From Streptomyces chumphonensis (GTDB lineage Bacteria > Actinomycetota > Actinomycetes > Streptomycetales > Streptomycetaceae), in the NCBI RefSeq assembly GCF_014779715.1, contig NZ_JACXYU010000006.1:124001-188000 (forward strand): DNA of 64,000 nucleotides, given 5' to 3'. The position numbers and the translations under genes were made by a program. Shown one piece after another: positions 44,397-52,875 of the stretch (position 1 is the stretch's first letter; every line of letters begins with the position of its first letter). The notes beneath the pieces are model-generated. The model did no database searches. It saw only the letters and a program-made list of their open reading frames with translations, and had not been told where the DNA came from.

Positions 44397-45631
44397 CGGA
44401 TCTCCCGCAGGGCTCGGGCGTGGTCGGTCGTCGGGAAGACGGTGGTGCTGAGGACGGTGAACTGGTGCTCCAACTGCCGGACGGCGGTGCGGTTGCGCTC
44501 GGCGAGGGTCCGCCGCAGCCCCGCCGACGCGGCCTCCAGCTCCCGGAACTGCGTGAGCAACCGGTCGGCGTCGACCGCGCGGGCCGGGTGGCAGTACGCG
44601 TCGAGTCCCATCCGGGCCATGAGCGCGTCGCTCTTGGCCGCGTAGCTGAGGGCGAGCGTCGGGGTGCCGACCTTCAGCGCGCAGACCAGGTTGTGGTACC
44701 GGGTCGCGACGACGGCGTCGGCGGCCGCGGTCTCCCGCATCAGGTCGGCCAGCGAGCCCGCTTCGGCCGCCGTCACCAGGGGGGAGTCCACGGCGGCGAG
44801 GATCGCTTCGACCACGGCCGTGTCGGCGCCGTCCCCGGTGAGCAGCCGGACCGGCCTGCCCTCCTCGACGAGCGCGCGCGTGAAGCGGGTGGTGCCGGCC
44901 AGGTAGCGGCGGTGGATCTCCTCGGCACGGTCGCGTTCGTCGTCGCTGCCGTGGAAGTCCATGACGCCCAGGCAGACCGTGCCCGGTCGGGTCCGGGGGG
45001 CGCCCGGGGTCGGGGGCGGGGTCGGCAGGGCGAAGGCGAGGTCCGGGTAGACCTCGTCGCGCGTGGTGTCCACGCCCATCGCCCGCAGGGCGCGGCGGGA
45101 CTGCGGGTCCCGGTAGGAACGGTAGGCGGCCAGCCGGGCCGACCAGCGCACCAGGGCACGGGTCGCCGGGCTGCCGATCGCGCCGGCGCCGACGCTGACC
45201 AGGGCGACGCGGGTGCCGAACAGCCGGCCGCTCGCGCAGAGCAGGAACAGCGCGTACGGGAAGCCCCACGGCCGCAGCGGCAGCGTGGCCTCCAGCACGC
45301 CCATCCCCGGCACGATCACCACGTCGTGCCGCCGGACCCAGGCGGCGGTGCGGACGGCGTCGACGAGTTTGCCCAGCCCCTTCGCGGCGATCGACGTGGC
45401 GCGCGAAGCGGTCCGGTACTCGCCCCGGTACCAGTGCAGCCGTGTCGCGGGAATCCCGTACCGTGCCGTGACGACCTCGGGCCCGCCGCACAGGGCGTCG
45501 ACGACCGCCTCCGGGTGCCGTTCCCGCAGGTGGCCGAGGACGGCCTCCAGCGACCCGTCGTTACCGAGGTTGCCGGAGCCGAGCAGCCCGAACACCCCGA
45601 CGCGCACCGGGGACGTGCGGGTGCGCGTCAC
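44393..45631 (-). CDS. Polysaccharide pyruvyl transferase family protein
   Basis: A 412-aa protein with the family N-terminus VGVFGLLGSGNLGNDGSLEA, PGMGVLEATLPLRPWG, and the C-terminal MRETAAADAVVATRYHNLVC and GTPTLALSYAAKSDALM. Members add ketal pyruvate to sugars of exported glycans, using PEP, on the cytoplasmic side. GTG 45631 overlaps the upstream glycosyltransferase gene by 4 bp. It suggests an acidic, pyruvylated polymer. Confidence 0.88.
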   Translation of the reverse strand: MTRTRTSPVRVGVFGLLGSGNLGNDGSLEAVLGHLRERHPEAVVDALCGGPEVVTARYGIPATRLHWYRGEYRTASRATSIAAKGLGKLVDAVRTAAWVRRHDVVIVPGMGVLEATLPLRPWGFPYALFLLCASGRLFGTRVALVSVGAGAIGSPATRALVRWSARLAAYRSYRDPQSRRALRAMGVDTTRDEVYPDLAFALPTPPPTPGAPRTRPGTVCLGVMDFHGSDDERDRAEEIHRRYLAGTTRFTRALVEEGRPVRLLTGDGADTAVVEAILAAVDSPLVTAAEAGSLADLMRETAAADAVVATRYHNLVCALKVGTPTLALSYAAKSDALMARMGLDAYCHPARAVDADRLLTQFRELEAASAGLRRTLAERNRTAVRQLEHQFTVLSTTVFPTTDHARALREIR

Positions 45632-46572
45632 GACCGTCCCTCGCGGCCCGCCACGAGGGCGTCGACGGAGACGCCGAGCCGCTCCGGGTCGACCGGGGCG
45701 CGGTCCTCGACCCGTTCACCGGCGCCCGGCCGGGCCCGGCTGGTGAGCCACGCGGCCAGGTGGCGGTAGCAGGCGCGCCGGTCCGCCGGGGACAGCGGCG
45801 CCCGCCGCACCGCCGCGACGAAGCCCCAGACGTACTCGGCGAGGAGCCGGGGCGTCGGGTGGAGCGGGCCCGCCCGGCGCGGGTCCAGGTTGACGCACCG
45901 GGCGCGCTTGCCCGGGTTCGCCCGCTCGGCGCGGGCGGGGTGGTCGCGGCGGAAGTACAGCAGCTCCGGCACCTGGTGGAAGGGCCCGTGCAGGGTCAGC
46001 TCGGCGACGAACGTCCGGTCCGCGTGGTGGTAGCTGTCGTGCGGCTTCACCCGGCGCAGGACGTCGGCCCGCATCACTCCGTAGAAGTCGTCGCCACCGG
46101 GCTCGAACAGCAGGCTGCGGAAGCGCTCCGGCGCGTGCGGGGAGTCGGTGGCGAGGCCGTAGGCGTAGGGCACCTTCACCCGGCCGTCGCCGTCGATGAC
46201 GGCCTGTCCGCTGTGCGCGAGGATCACCTCCGGCCGCTCGTCCAGCGCCTGGACGCACCGCTCCAGCAGGGTCCGGGCGTACAGGTCGTCGTGGGAGGCC
46301 CACTTGAACAGCTCGCCCCGGCACCGGGTGAAGACGTGGGTGTGGTTCGGCGCGGCACCGATGTTCCGGGGCAGCCGCAGGTAGCGGACGCGTGGGTCCC
46401 GGGCGGCGTACCGGCGGCAGATGTCGGCGGTCCCGTCGGTCGAGGCGTTGTCGGAGATGACGAGCTCGAAGTCCTCGTAGGTCTGGCCGAGCAGCGCGTC
46501 GAGCGATTCGGCGAGGTACTCCTCGCCGTTGTAGACGGGCAGGCCGATGCTCAGCCTGGGCTGGGCGGTCAT
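45628..46572 (-). CDS. Family 2 glycosyltransferase
   Basis: A 314-aa GT-A enzyme: RLSIGLPVYNGEEYLAESLD, ELVISDNASTDGTADIC (UDP-binding), and FKWASHDDLYARTLLE with the metal-binding acidic pair. The C-terminal part is helical without membrane segments, so it is a cytoplasmic or peripheral enzyme that adds one sugar to the lipid-linked repeat unit. ATG 46572 overlaps the flippase stop by 4 bp. Donor and acceptor are unknown. Confidence 0.9.
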   Translation of the reverse strand: MTAQPRLSIGLPVYNGEEYLAESLDALLGQTYEDFELVISDNASTDGTADICRRYAARDPRVRYLRLPRNIGAAPNHTHVFTRCRGELFKWASHDDLYARTLLERCVQALDERPEVILAHSGQAVIDGDGRVKVPYAYGLATDSPHAPERFRSLLFEPGGDDFYGVMRADVLRRVKPHDSYHHADRTFVAELTLHGPFHQVPELLYFRRDHPARAERANPGKRARCVNLDPRRAGPLHPTPRLLAEYVWGFVAAVRRAPLSPADRRACYRHLAAWLTSRARPGAGERVEDRAPVDPERLGVSVDALVAGREGRS

Positions 46573-47876
46573 GGTGTCCTCACTTCGCGAAGGTGGTTCG
46601 GGTGGTGCTCGCGCAGGGCGGACCGCAGGTGCAGCCACCACACGGCCGAGCCGCACAGGGTCGCCGCGGCGACGCCCCAGGCGGAGCCGACCGTGCCGGC
46701 CGCGGCCGCTCCGCCGAGGCCGCCGCCGACGTAGCAGGCGGAGGCGAACAGCTGGCAGCGCAGGCTGCGCCGGGCCGCGCCGAGCGCGCGCAGCCCGGCC
46801 GCCGCGCCGGTTCCGAGCCCGGCGCCCGCGACGCCGAGCGTGGCCGGGACGATGAGCTCCGACGCGGCGTGCCAGACGCCGCCGAGCAGGAGCTCGCCGA
46901 ACCGGTCCGGCACGAGCAGCAGGGCCGCGCCCCACAGCAGCGCGGCGGCGGCCTGGGCGCCGCCCAGTGCCAGGCAGAAGGGGCCCAGCCGGTGCGGGGC
47001 ACGGCGCAGCACCCGGGCCGCCTCCGCGACGGTGACCAGGGAGAGCCCCATCAGCACGGCCAGGAACGGGCCGAGGAGCAGCTCGGCGCCCCGGATCACC
47101 CCGACGGCGTCGACCCCGACGATCGCCCCGAGGCCGTAGGCCCGCAGCTGGCTCGCGCCGCTGACGCCGGTGTTCTCGACGAGGTAGCGGTAGCCGAGGT
47201 CGCGGTGTGCGGTGACCCAGGCCCGCACGGTGGTCAGGGCGGGTCGCAGACCGGTCTGGAAGCAGCCGTAGACGGCGGCCACCGCGGCCGAGGCGCCCCA
47301 GGCGAGGACGAACGCGGCGACGGTCCCCACGCGGGCGGCGACGATCATGGCCGGGATCAGCGTGACGCCCCACACGACGTCGTTGACGAACGCCTTCCGC
47401 CCGGTTCCGGCGGCGAAGAACGCGTACCGCCAGGCGTCCTGGAGCAGCAGTCCGGGCAGCATGACGCCGAGGCAGGCGAACGCGGACCCGACCACGCCGC
47501 CGAAGCCCAGCCCCGCCACCAGGCACAGCGCTCCGATGGCGGCCCCCACCGCGAGCGCGGTCCCCGAGGACCGGGCAACCGCCCCGCGCCAGGCCGCCGT
47601 CGGCACGCCGCTGAAGCGCACCACGAGCGGGTCGGTGGCCAGGCCGCGCGAGACGCTGAGGACGACCCCGTACGTCACCCAGGCCAGGCTGAACACGCCG
47701 AAGGCGGCCAGCCCGAGCGAGCGGGCCACGAAGATCCCCACCGCGAAGTTGGTCATGCTGGAGGCCGCCTGGTCGGCCAGGCCCCAGGACAGCCGGCCGA
47801 CGAGGGCCCGCCGGGTGCGTCCGGCCGGGCCGGCCGTCGTCGTCTCCGTCTCCTTCCCGGTGGTCATCGGCGTCAC
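46569..47876 (-). CDS. Wzx-like oligosaccharide flippase (MATE/PST family)
   Basis: A 435-aa protein with about 12 membrane segments, starting SWGLADQAASSMTNFAVGIF, which is characteristic of the polysaccharide-transport branch of the MOP superfamily. It would move lipid-linked repeat units across the membrane before polymerisation. I chose GTG 47876, which overlaps the upstream stop by 4 bp as at most junctions here; ATG 47867 is an alternative. It is the only flippase candidate in the cluster. Confidence 0.85.
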   Translation of the reverse strand: MTPMTTGKETETTTAGPAGRTRRALVGRLSWGLADQAASSMTNFAVGIFVARSLGLAAFGVFSLAWVTYGVVLSVSRGLATDPLVVRFSGVPTAAWRGAVARSSGTALAVGAAIGALCLVAGLGFGGVVGSAFACLGVMLPGLLLQDAWRYAFFAAGTGRKAFVNDVVWGVTLIPAMIVAARVGTVAAFVLAWGASAAVAAVYGCFQTGLRPALTTVRAWVTAHRDLGYRYLVENTGVSGASQLRAYGLGAIVGVDAVGVIRGAELLLGPFLAVLMGLSLVTVAEAARVLRRAPHRLGPFCLALGGAQAAAALLWGAALLLVPDRFGELLLGGVWHAASELIVPATLGVAGAGLGTGAAAGLRALGAARRSLRCQLFASACYVGGGLGGAAAAGTVGSAWGVAAATLCGSAVWWLHLRSALREHHPNHLREVRTP

Positions 47877-49150
47877 GCCTTGATCAGTCCGGCGTCGCAC
47901 AGGGCGTCGGCCGCGGCGGCGACGGTGTCGAACGGCAGCCCGGAGCGCTCGGCGATGTCCAGCAGACCGTGCTCGCCGTCGGAGAGGTTGAGCACCCACA
48001 GCAGGGCCAGCTGCGCCTGCTTGGCGTCGCTGCGGCCGCCCAGGGCGTCGTACAACCCCCGGCGCCCGAGCTGAGGTTCGCCGTAGGGGCTGAGGTTGAC
48101 GTAGCGCCGGTCGCGGTCCAGCACGGAGAACGCCTCGCGGCAGACCGCGAGGGTGTCCGCCATCGCCTCGGGGGAGACGAAGTCCAGGTCGTCCGCGGAG
48201 GTGTGGTACTCGGGGTACCCGGCGTACGGGGTCCGGCTGAGTGAGCCGACGCCGAGGTCGAAACCGGGGGAGCAGAACTGCCGCTCGTCGTAGCCGTAGG
48301 GCGTGAACTCGGTGATGCGGTACGGACGTTCGGAGGTGTCCAGTACGTGCCGCAGCACCCGGTCGATCCCGGCGTCGCCGCGTCGGCTCCGCTTGTAGGT
48401 CAGCTGCCCCCGGTCGCCCGCGCAGGCCAGCACCAGCCCGTGCCGGACGGCTCCCCGGCGCACGCGCTCCGCGTTGCGGGCCAGCCAGGTGATCGCCCCG
48501 ATGGTGCCGGGGGCGAAGAGGAAGCGGTAGGTGTACCAGGGCGTCCGCTCCGCCAGCGCCCGGGCGAGGAACGTCGCCACCGCGATGCCGGCCAGGTTGT
48601 CGTTGGCCAGCGAGGGGTGGCAGACGTGGGCGGAGACGATCACCTCGTCGGCGACCTGCCCGGGGACGACGTGCTCGGCGTAGGTGAGGTGGCCGTCGGC
48701 GAGAGTGGAGTCGATCCGCACCTCGTAGAGGCCGTCCGGCATCGCGTCCAGCGTCTCCTGGGCCAGGCAGAAGCCCCAGTCCGGCCGGTAGTAGCTGGTG
48801 CGGTAGGGCACCCAGGAGGGGTGCTCCGGCAGGGTGTGCAGGTGGGCGCGCAGCTCGGACAGCGGCAGTGTCGCCGAGACCGGCACGCTGTAGCCGAGGA
48901 CGTGCAGGCTGGACTCGGCGAAGTCGACGACGCGCCGCCCGCTCGCGTCGGCGATGTACGCGTCCCTGATGTTCCACTCCTGCGGCACCGTCCAGTCGAG
49001 CACCTGCGTGCCGGTGGGCACCTCGTGCACGTCCAGCGGCAGGTGGTCGCCGACGACGTCCAAGGTGGCGCGCACCCCGTCGCCGGTGATGCTCCGGCAC
49101 AGCGGGTACAACCGCTCCACCAGCGCGTACATCTCCTCGCCCGGGCTCAC
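47873..49150 (-). CDS. DUF4910/M28-like zinc aminopeptidase-fold protein
   Basis: A 425-aa protein with an N-terminal DUF4910 start (MYALVERLYPLCRSITGDGV, QVLDWTVPQEWNIRDAYI) and an M28-like Zn-peptidase core. VSAHVCHPSLANDNLAGIAV supplies the His and Asp ligands, then YGYDERQFCSPG and YHTSADDLDFV (C-terminal His). It ends in a winged-helix-like segment. Members recur in glycan gene clusters, where a role in deacylation or amide chemistry on sugars has been proposed but not shown to my knowledge. I chose GTG 49150 for its 4-bp overlap; a GTG at 49159 is also in frame. Confidence 0.83.
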   Translation of the reverse strand: MSPGEEMYALVERLYPLCRSITGDGVRATLDVVGDHLPLDVHEVPTGTQVLDWTVPQEWNIRDAYIADASGRRVVDFAESSLHVLGYSVPVSATLPLSELRAHLHTLPEHPSWVPYRTSYYRPDWGFCLAQETLDAMPDGLYEVRIDSTLADGHLTYAEHVVPGQVADEVIVSAHVCHPSLANDNLAGIAVATFLARALAERTPWYTYRFLFAPGTIGAITWLARNAERVRRGAVRHGLVLACAGDRGQLTYKRSRRGDAGIDRVLRHVLDTSERPYRITEFTPYGYDERQFCSPGFDLGVGSLSRTPYAGYPEYHTSADDLDFVSPEAMADTLAVCREAFSVLDRDRRYVNLSPYGEPQLGRRGLYDALGGRSDAKQAQLALLWVLNLSDGEHGLLDIAERSGLPFDTVAAAADALCDAGLIKA

Positions 49151-50178
49151 CGGCGCCACCGCAGCGTGGCGTCGACGGAGCCGGCCTCGGACGCCGCCCG
49201 CAGCACGGCCAGCCGGGTGAAGCGCCGCTCGAAGCCCTCCCGGGTCAGCCCGTGCTCCCGGTAGGCGTCGGCCAGTTCGAGCGCGCCGCGCTTGACCGTC
49301 CAGGCGCAGTCGAAGCCGGGCAGCGCGGCGCGGAACCGGGAGAAGTCCACCCGGTAGGAGCGCGGGTCGGCGCCCGTCTCCCCGGTGATCACCACCCGCG
49401 AGCCGGGCACCGCCTCGGCGACCTGGTCCGCGATCTCGGCGACGGTCACGTTGTTCGTCTCGCTGCCGATGTTGAACGCCCGGTCGTGGACCGCCTCGCG
49501 CGGCGCGACCAGCGCGGCCGCGAAGGCGCGCGCGATGTCCGCCGCGTGCACCAGCGGGCGCCAGGGCGTGCCGTCGGAGAGCACCCGCACCTCGCCGGAG
49601 AGCAGCGCGTGGCCCACCAGGTTGTTCAGGACGATGTCGGCGCGCAGCCGGGGGGAGTGGCCGAAGGCGGTGGCGTTGCGCAGGTAGACCGGGCTGAAGT
49701 CGCCGTCGGCGAGCGCGTGGAGGTCGTCCTCCACCCGCACCTTGGACTCCGCGTACGGCGTCACCGGGCGCAGCGGGGCGTCCTCGGTCACCAGGTCGCC
49801 CCCGCCGGTGGCACCGTAGACGGAGCAGGTCGAGGCGTACAGGAAGCGCCGCACCCCGGCCTCGCGGGCCAGCCGGGCCAGCCGGACGGACGCGTGGTGG
49901 TTGATGGCGTAGGTCAGTTCGGGCGCCAGCGCGCCCAGCGGGTCGTTGGACAGGGCGGCCAGGTGGATCACGGCGTCCACCCCGGCGAGGTGGTCGGCCG
50001 TCACGTCGCGCAGGTCCGTCCGGGCACCCGGCGGGTCGGCGGGGGGCGGGCCCAGCACGCAGTCGGCGAACAGGCCGGCGTCCAGCCCGACGACCTCGTG
50101 CCCGGCGTCCGCGAGGACGGGGGCCATCACGGTGCCCAGGTAGCCCTGGTGCCCGGTCAGCAGTACACGCACGGTCAT
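49147..50178 (-). CDS. NAD-dependent sugar epimerase/dehydratase (extended SDR)
   Basis: A 343-aa extended SDR: RVLLTGHQGYLGTVMAPVL with GxxGxxG, AVIHLAALSNDPLG, FLYASTCSVYG (catalytic Ser/Thr), and TPYAESKVRVE with the YxxxK pair. The insert SNDP and the sequence NATAFGHSPRLR are typical of NDP-sugar epimerases or reductases in C-methyl-sugar cassettes. It probably acts on the CDP-linked sugar. ATG 50178 overlaps the PIG-L stop by 4 bp. Confidence 0.88.
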   Translation of the reverse strand: MTVRVLLTGHQGYLGTVMAPVLADAGHEVVGLDAGLFADCVLGPPPADPPGARTDLRDVTADHLAGVDAVIHLAALSNDPLGALAPELTYAINHHASVRLARLAREAGVRRFLYASTCSVYGATGGGDLVTEDAPLRPVTPYAESKVRVEDDLHALADGDFSPVYLRNATAFGHSPRLRADIVLNNLVGHALLSGEVRVLSDGTPWRPLVHAADIARAFAAALVAPREAVHDRAFNIGSETNNVTVAEIADQVAEAVPGSRVVITGETGADPRSYRVDFSRFRAALPGFDCAWTVKRGALELADAYREHGLTREGFERRFTRLAVLRAASEAGSVDATLRWRR

Positions 50179-50822
50179 TCCCCCAGATCGAGAGTGAGTT
50201 TGGTGACGGCGAACGCCTCGGCGTAGCGCGCGTGGCATTCGATGCCGCGGATCCGGGCCAGCCCGAGGAAGGCCTCCCGGTCGAACCAGGGCCGGTGGCC
50301 CTGGGAGGGGTAGTGCTCCTGGAGGAGGCGCACCTTCCGGTCGGCGACCTCCGGCTCCAGCGGCTGGTACGCCACCGGACGCCCCAGATCGCCGTCCCAC
50401 TTGACGATCTCGTAGCCCAGGACGAGGTGGTCGCGGAACACGGTGGGCATCAGCCGGGCCAGGCCCCGGTGGTCCTGGTGGGCGTCCTCGGTGCGCGGGG
50501 CCAGCACGAGGTCGGGTCGCGTCCGTGCGCCCAGCTCCTCGACGGCGGCCTTGGCCTCGTCCCAGTGCGCGGGCAGCCGGCCGTCCGGCAGCTTGAGCAC
50601 GGTCAGCCGCAGGTCGGCGCCGGGGCAGAAGGCGTCGAGCGCGGCCCGCTCCTCCTGCTCGCGCTCGCCGCCGCCACCGGAGAGCACCAGGGCGTCGACG
50701 CGCAGACCCGGCCGCGCACCGCACAGCGTGAGCAGCGTGCCGCCGGCGCCGATGGCGATGTCGTCGCAGTGCGCGCCGACGGCGACGACGCGCTCCGGGC
50801 GCCCGGCCCGGAGCCGGATCAC
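50175..50822 (-). CDS. PIG-L family deacetylase
   Basis: A 215-aa Zn-dependent de-N-acetylase of the PIG-L/MshB family. The metal motif is VVAVGAHCDDIAIGAGG (AHxDD in place of PHPDDE), with the second region APRTEDAHQDHRGLARL supplying a His. It would remove an acetyl group from an amino sugar during precursor synthesis. GTG 50822 overlaps the cytidylyltransferase stop by 4 bp. Substitution of the usual Pro and Glu in the first motif is seen in other glycan-cluster members. Confidence 0.87.
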   Translation of the reverse strand: MIRLRAGRPERVVAVGAHCDDIAIGAGGTLLTLCGARPGLRVDALVLSGGGGEREQEERAALDAFCPGADLRLTVLKLPDGRLPAHWDEAKAAVEELGARTRPDLVLAPRTEDAHQDHRGLARLMPTVFRDHLVLGYEIVKWDGDLGRPVAYQPLEPEVADRKVRLLQEHYPSQGHRPWFDREAFLGLARIRGIECHARYAEAFAVTKLTLDLGE

Positions 50823-51640
50823 CGCCGCGCTCCCGGGACGGGCCCGCCGCCGGGCGCGAGCGCGCCGTCGCGCTCCCACAGGGCCCACGGGCGGTGGCCG
50901 CGGGCGTAGGCGTCGTCGAGCGCGGCCCGCTCCTTGACGGTGTCCGTCGGCTTCCAGAAGCCCCGGTGCTGGTAGGCCACCAGCCGTCCGCGCTTGGCCA
51001 GCTGGGCGCAGCCGTCGGCGACCAGGTCCCCGTTCTCGGGGAGGTGGTCGAAGACCTCCTGGCGCAGCACGAAGTAGCCGCCGTTCTCCCACAGCGGCAG
51101 TTCGCTCACCGGGGTGATGCCGCCGACCAGGCCGTCGTCGCCCAGGTCCACGCAGTGGAAGGAGGACTGCGGCGGCACGACCATCATCGACGCGCCGGCG
51201 TCGCGCCGGGCGAACCGGTCGATCATCTCCGGCAGGGGGGCGTCGGTCAGCACGTCCGCGTAGTTGGCGAGGAACATCTCGTCCCCGTCCAGGTGGGGCC
51301 GCACGCGGCGCAGCCGCTCCCCGATCGGCGACTCGATACCGGTCTGCACGAAGGTGATCGTCCAGGAGGAGATGTCGGCGGACAGCAGCTCCGGCCGCCC
51401 GCCGCGCAGGACGAAGTCGTTGGACGTCGTCTCCTCGTAGCGGAGGAAGAAGTCCTTGATGTGGTGGGCCCCGTAGCCCAGGCAGAGGATGAACTCCGTG
51501 TGGCCGAAGTGCGCGTAGTAGCGCATGACGTGCCAGATCAGCGGCCGTGGGCCGACCATCGCCATCGGCTTGGGGACGTCGTCGCCGGCTCCGTTGCGCA
51601 TCCGCATCCCGTAGCCGCCGCAGAACAGTACGACCTTCAT
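50819..51640 (-). CDS. Sugar-1-phosphate cytidylyltransferase (RfbF-like)
   Basis: A 273-aa nucleotidyltransferase: KVVLFCGGYGMRMR (variant of the GGxGTR loop), VPKPMAMVGPRPLIWHVMRYYAH, FLANYADVLTD and NGGYFVLRQEVFDHLP. The segments FILCLGYGAHHIKDFFL and YQHRGFWKPTDTVKE are diagnostic of glucose-1-phosphate cytidylyltransferases, which make CDP-glucose for 3,6-dideoxy and branched sugars. The partner dehydratase RfbG is not in the window. ATG 51640 overlaps the methyltransferase stop by 4 bp. Confidence 0.9.
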   Translation of the reverse strand: MKVVLFCGGYGMRMRNGAGDDVPKPMAMVGPRPLIWHVMRYYAHFGHTEFILCLGYGAHHIKDFFLRYEETTSNDFVLRGGRPELLSADISSWTITFVQTGIESPIGERLRRVRPHLDGDEMFLANYADVLTDAPLPEMIDRFARRDAGASMMVVPPQSSFHCVDLGDDGLVGGITPVSELPLWENGGYFVLRQEVFDHLPENGDLVADGCAQLAKRGRLVAYQHRGFWKPTDTVKERAALDDAYARGHRPWALWERDGALAPGGGPVPGARR

Positions 51641-52875
51641 GGCTTGACCTCGACAATGCTCAGTTCCGGAATGGGAAAGACGAGCCGGCCGCCCCAGGCG
51701 TGCACGAAGGACAGCTGCTCGGTCAGCTCGGCCCGCAGGTTCCACGGGAGGACGAGGACGTAGTCCGGCCGGTCCTCGGCGATCCGCTCGGGCGGCAGCA
51801 CGGGGATGCGGGTGCCCGGGGTGAACCGCCCGTGCTTGTAGGGGTTGCGGTCGACCGTGTAGGGCAGCAGGTCGGGCCGCACGCCGCAGTGGTTGAGCAG
51901 GGTGTTCCCCTTGCCCGGGGCGCCGTAGCCGACGACCGTCTCCCCGCGTTCGGCCGCCTCGACGAGGAACCGCAGCAGGTTCCTGCGCACCGTGGCGACC
52001 CGGGCGGAGAACTCGGTGTATCCGGACAACTCCGACAGCCCGGCCGCCTTCTCCCGGTCCAGGACCTCGACCACCCGGTTGCTCGGCTCCCCGGCCGCCT
52101 CGGCGGGCCGGGCCCACAGCCGGATCGAGCCGCCGTGCGTGGGCAGCAGCTCGACGTCCACGAGCGTGAGGCCGCCGCTCGCCAGCGCGCGGGCCGCCGA
52201 GGCGACCGTGTAGTACTGGAAGTGCTCGTGGTAGATCGTGTCGTACTGGTTCTCCTCGATCAGCGTCAGCAGGTGCTGCACCTCGATCGAGACCCAGCCC
52301 TCGTCGGCGACCAGCGCCCGCAGCCCCCGGGTGAACCCGACGACGTCGGGGATGTGCGCGTACACGTTGTTGGCCACGACGAGGTCCGCCGGGCCGTGCT
52401 CGGCGCGCACCCCGGCCCCGGTGTCGGGGTCGAGGAACGCCGTGACCGTGGGCACGCCCGCCTCCCGCGCGGCGGCGCCGACGTTCACCGACGGCTCGAT
52501 GCCCAGGCAGCGGATCCCCCGCTCCCTCACGTGCCGCAGCAGGTACCCGTCGTTGCTCGCCACCTCGACGACGAAGCTCTCCCGCTCGCGGAGGTCGAGG
52601 CGCCCGACGGCGTCGTCGACGAAGGTGCGCGCGTGCTCCACCCAGGAGGTGGAGTAGGAGGAGAAGTACGCGTACTGCGTGAAGGTCTCCTCCGGCGTGA
52701 TCAGCGGAGGGATCTGCGCGAGCCAGCAGTCGGTGCAGACCCGCAGGTGCAGCGGGTACGTCGGCTCCGGCAGGTCCAGTTGGTCCGCCGCGAGAAAGCT
52801 CTCGCACGGCGGGGTCGCCCCCAGGTCGACGACGCTCTCCAGCGCCGTCGAACCGCAGAGTCGGCATCGTGTCAT
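51637..52875 (-). CDS. SAM-dependent sugar C-methyltransferase (TylC3-like)
   Basis: A 412-aa protein of the NDP-4-keto-sugar C-methyltransferase family. The N-terminal zinc-binding domain has CRLCGS and VCTDCWLAQI. A SAM domain with FVVEVASNDGYLLRHV follows, then IYHEHFQYYTVASAA (catalytic His/Glu region) and a C-terminal Rossmann-like domain with VVGYGAPGKGNTLLN. It would put a methyl branch at C3 of a CDP-sugar. ATG 52875 overlaps the GT4 stop by 4 bp. Together with the cytidylyltransferase it predicts a branched-chain sugar. Confidence 0.9.
   Translation of the reverse strand: MTRCRLCGSTALESVVDLGATPPCESFLAADQLDLPEPTYPLHLRVCTDCWLAQIPPLITPEETFTQYAYFSSYSTSWVEHARTFVDDAVGRLDLRERESFVVEVASNDGYLLRHVRERGIRCLGIEPSVNVGAAAREAGVPTVTAFLDPDTGAGVRAEHGPADLVVANNVYAHIPDVVGFTRGLRALVADEGWVSIEVQHLLTLIEENQYDTIYHEHFQYYTVASAARALASGGLTLVDVELLPTHGGSIRLWARPAEAAGEPSNRVVEVLDREKAAGLSELSGYTEFSARVATVRRNLLRFLVEAAERGETVVGYGAPGKGNTLLNHCGVRPDLLPYTVDRNPYKHGRFTPGTRIPVLPPERIAEDRPDYVLVLPWNLRAELTEQLSFVHAWGGRLVFPIPELSIVEVKP

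Noticed and set aside
42294..44645. 783-codon plus-strand frame across the aminotransferase and RmlC genes
   Set aside because: It crosses two well-identified genes antisense and has no recognisable motif.
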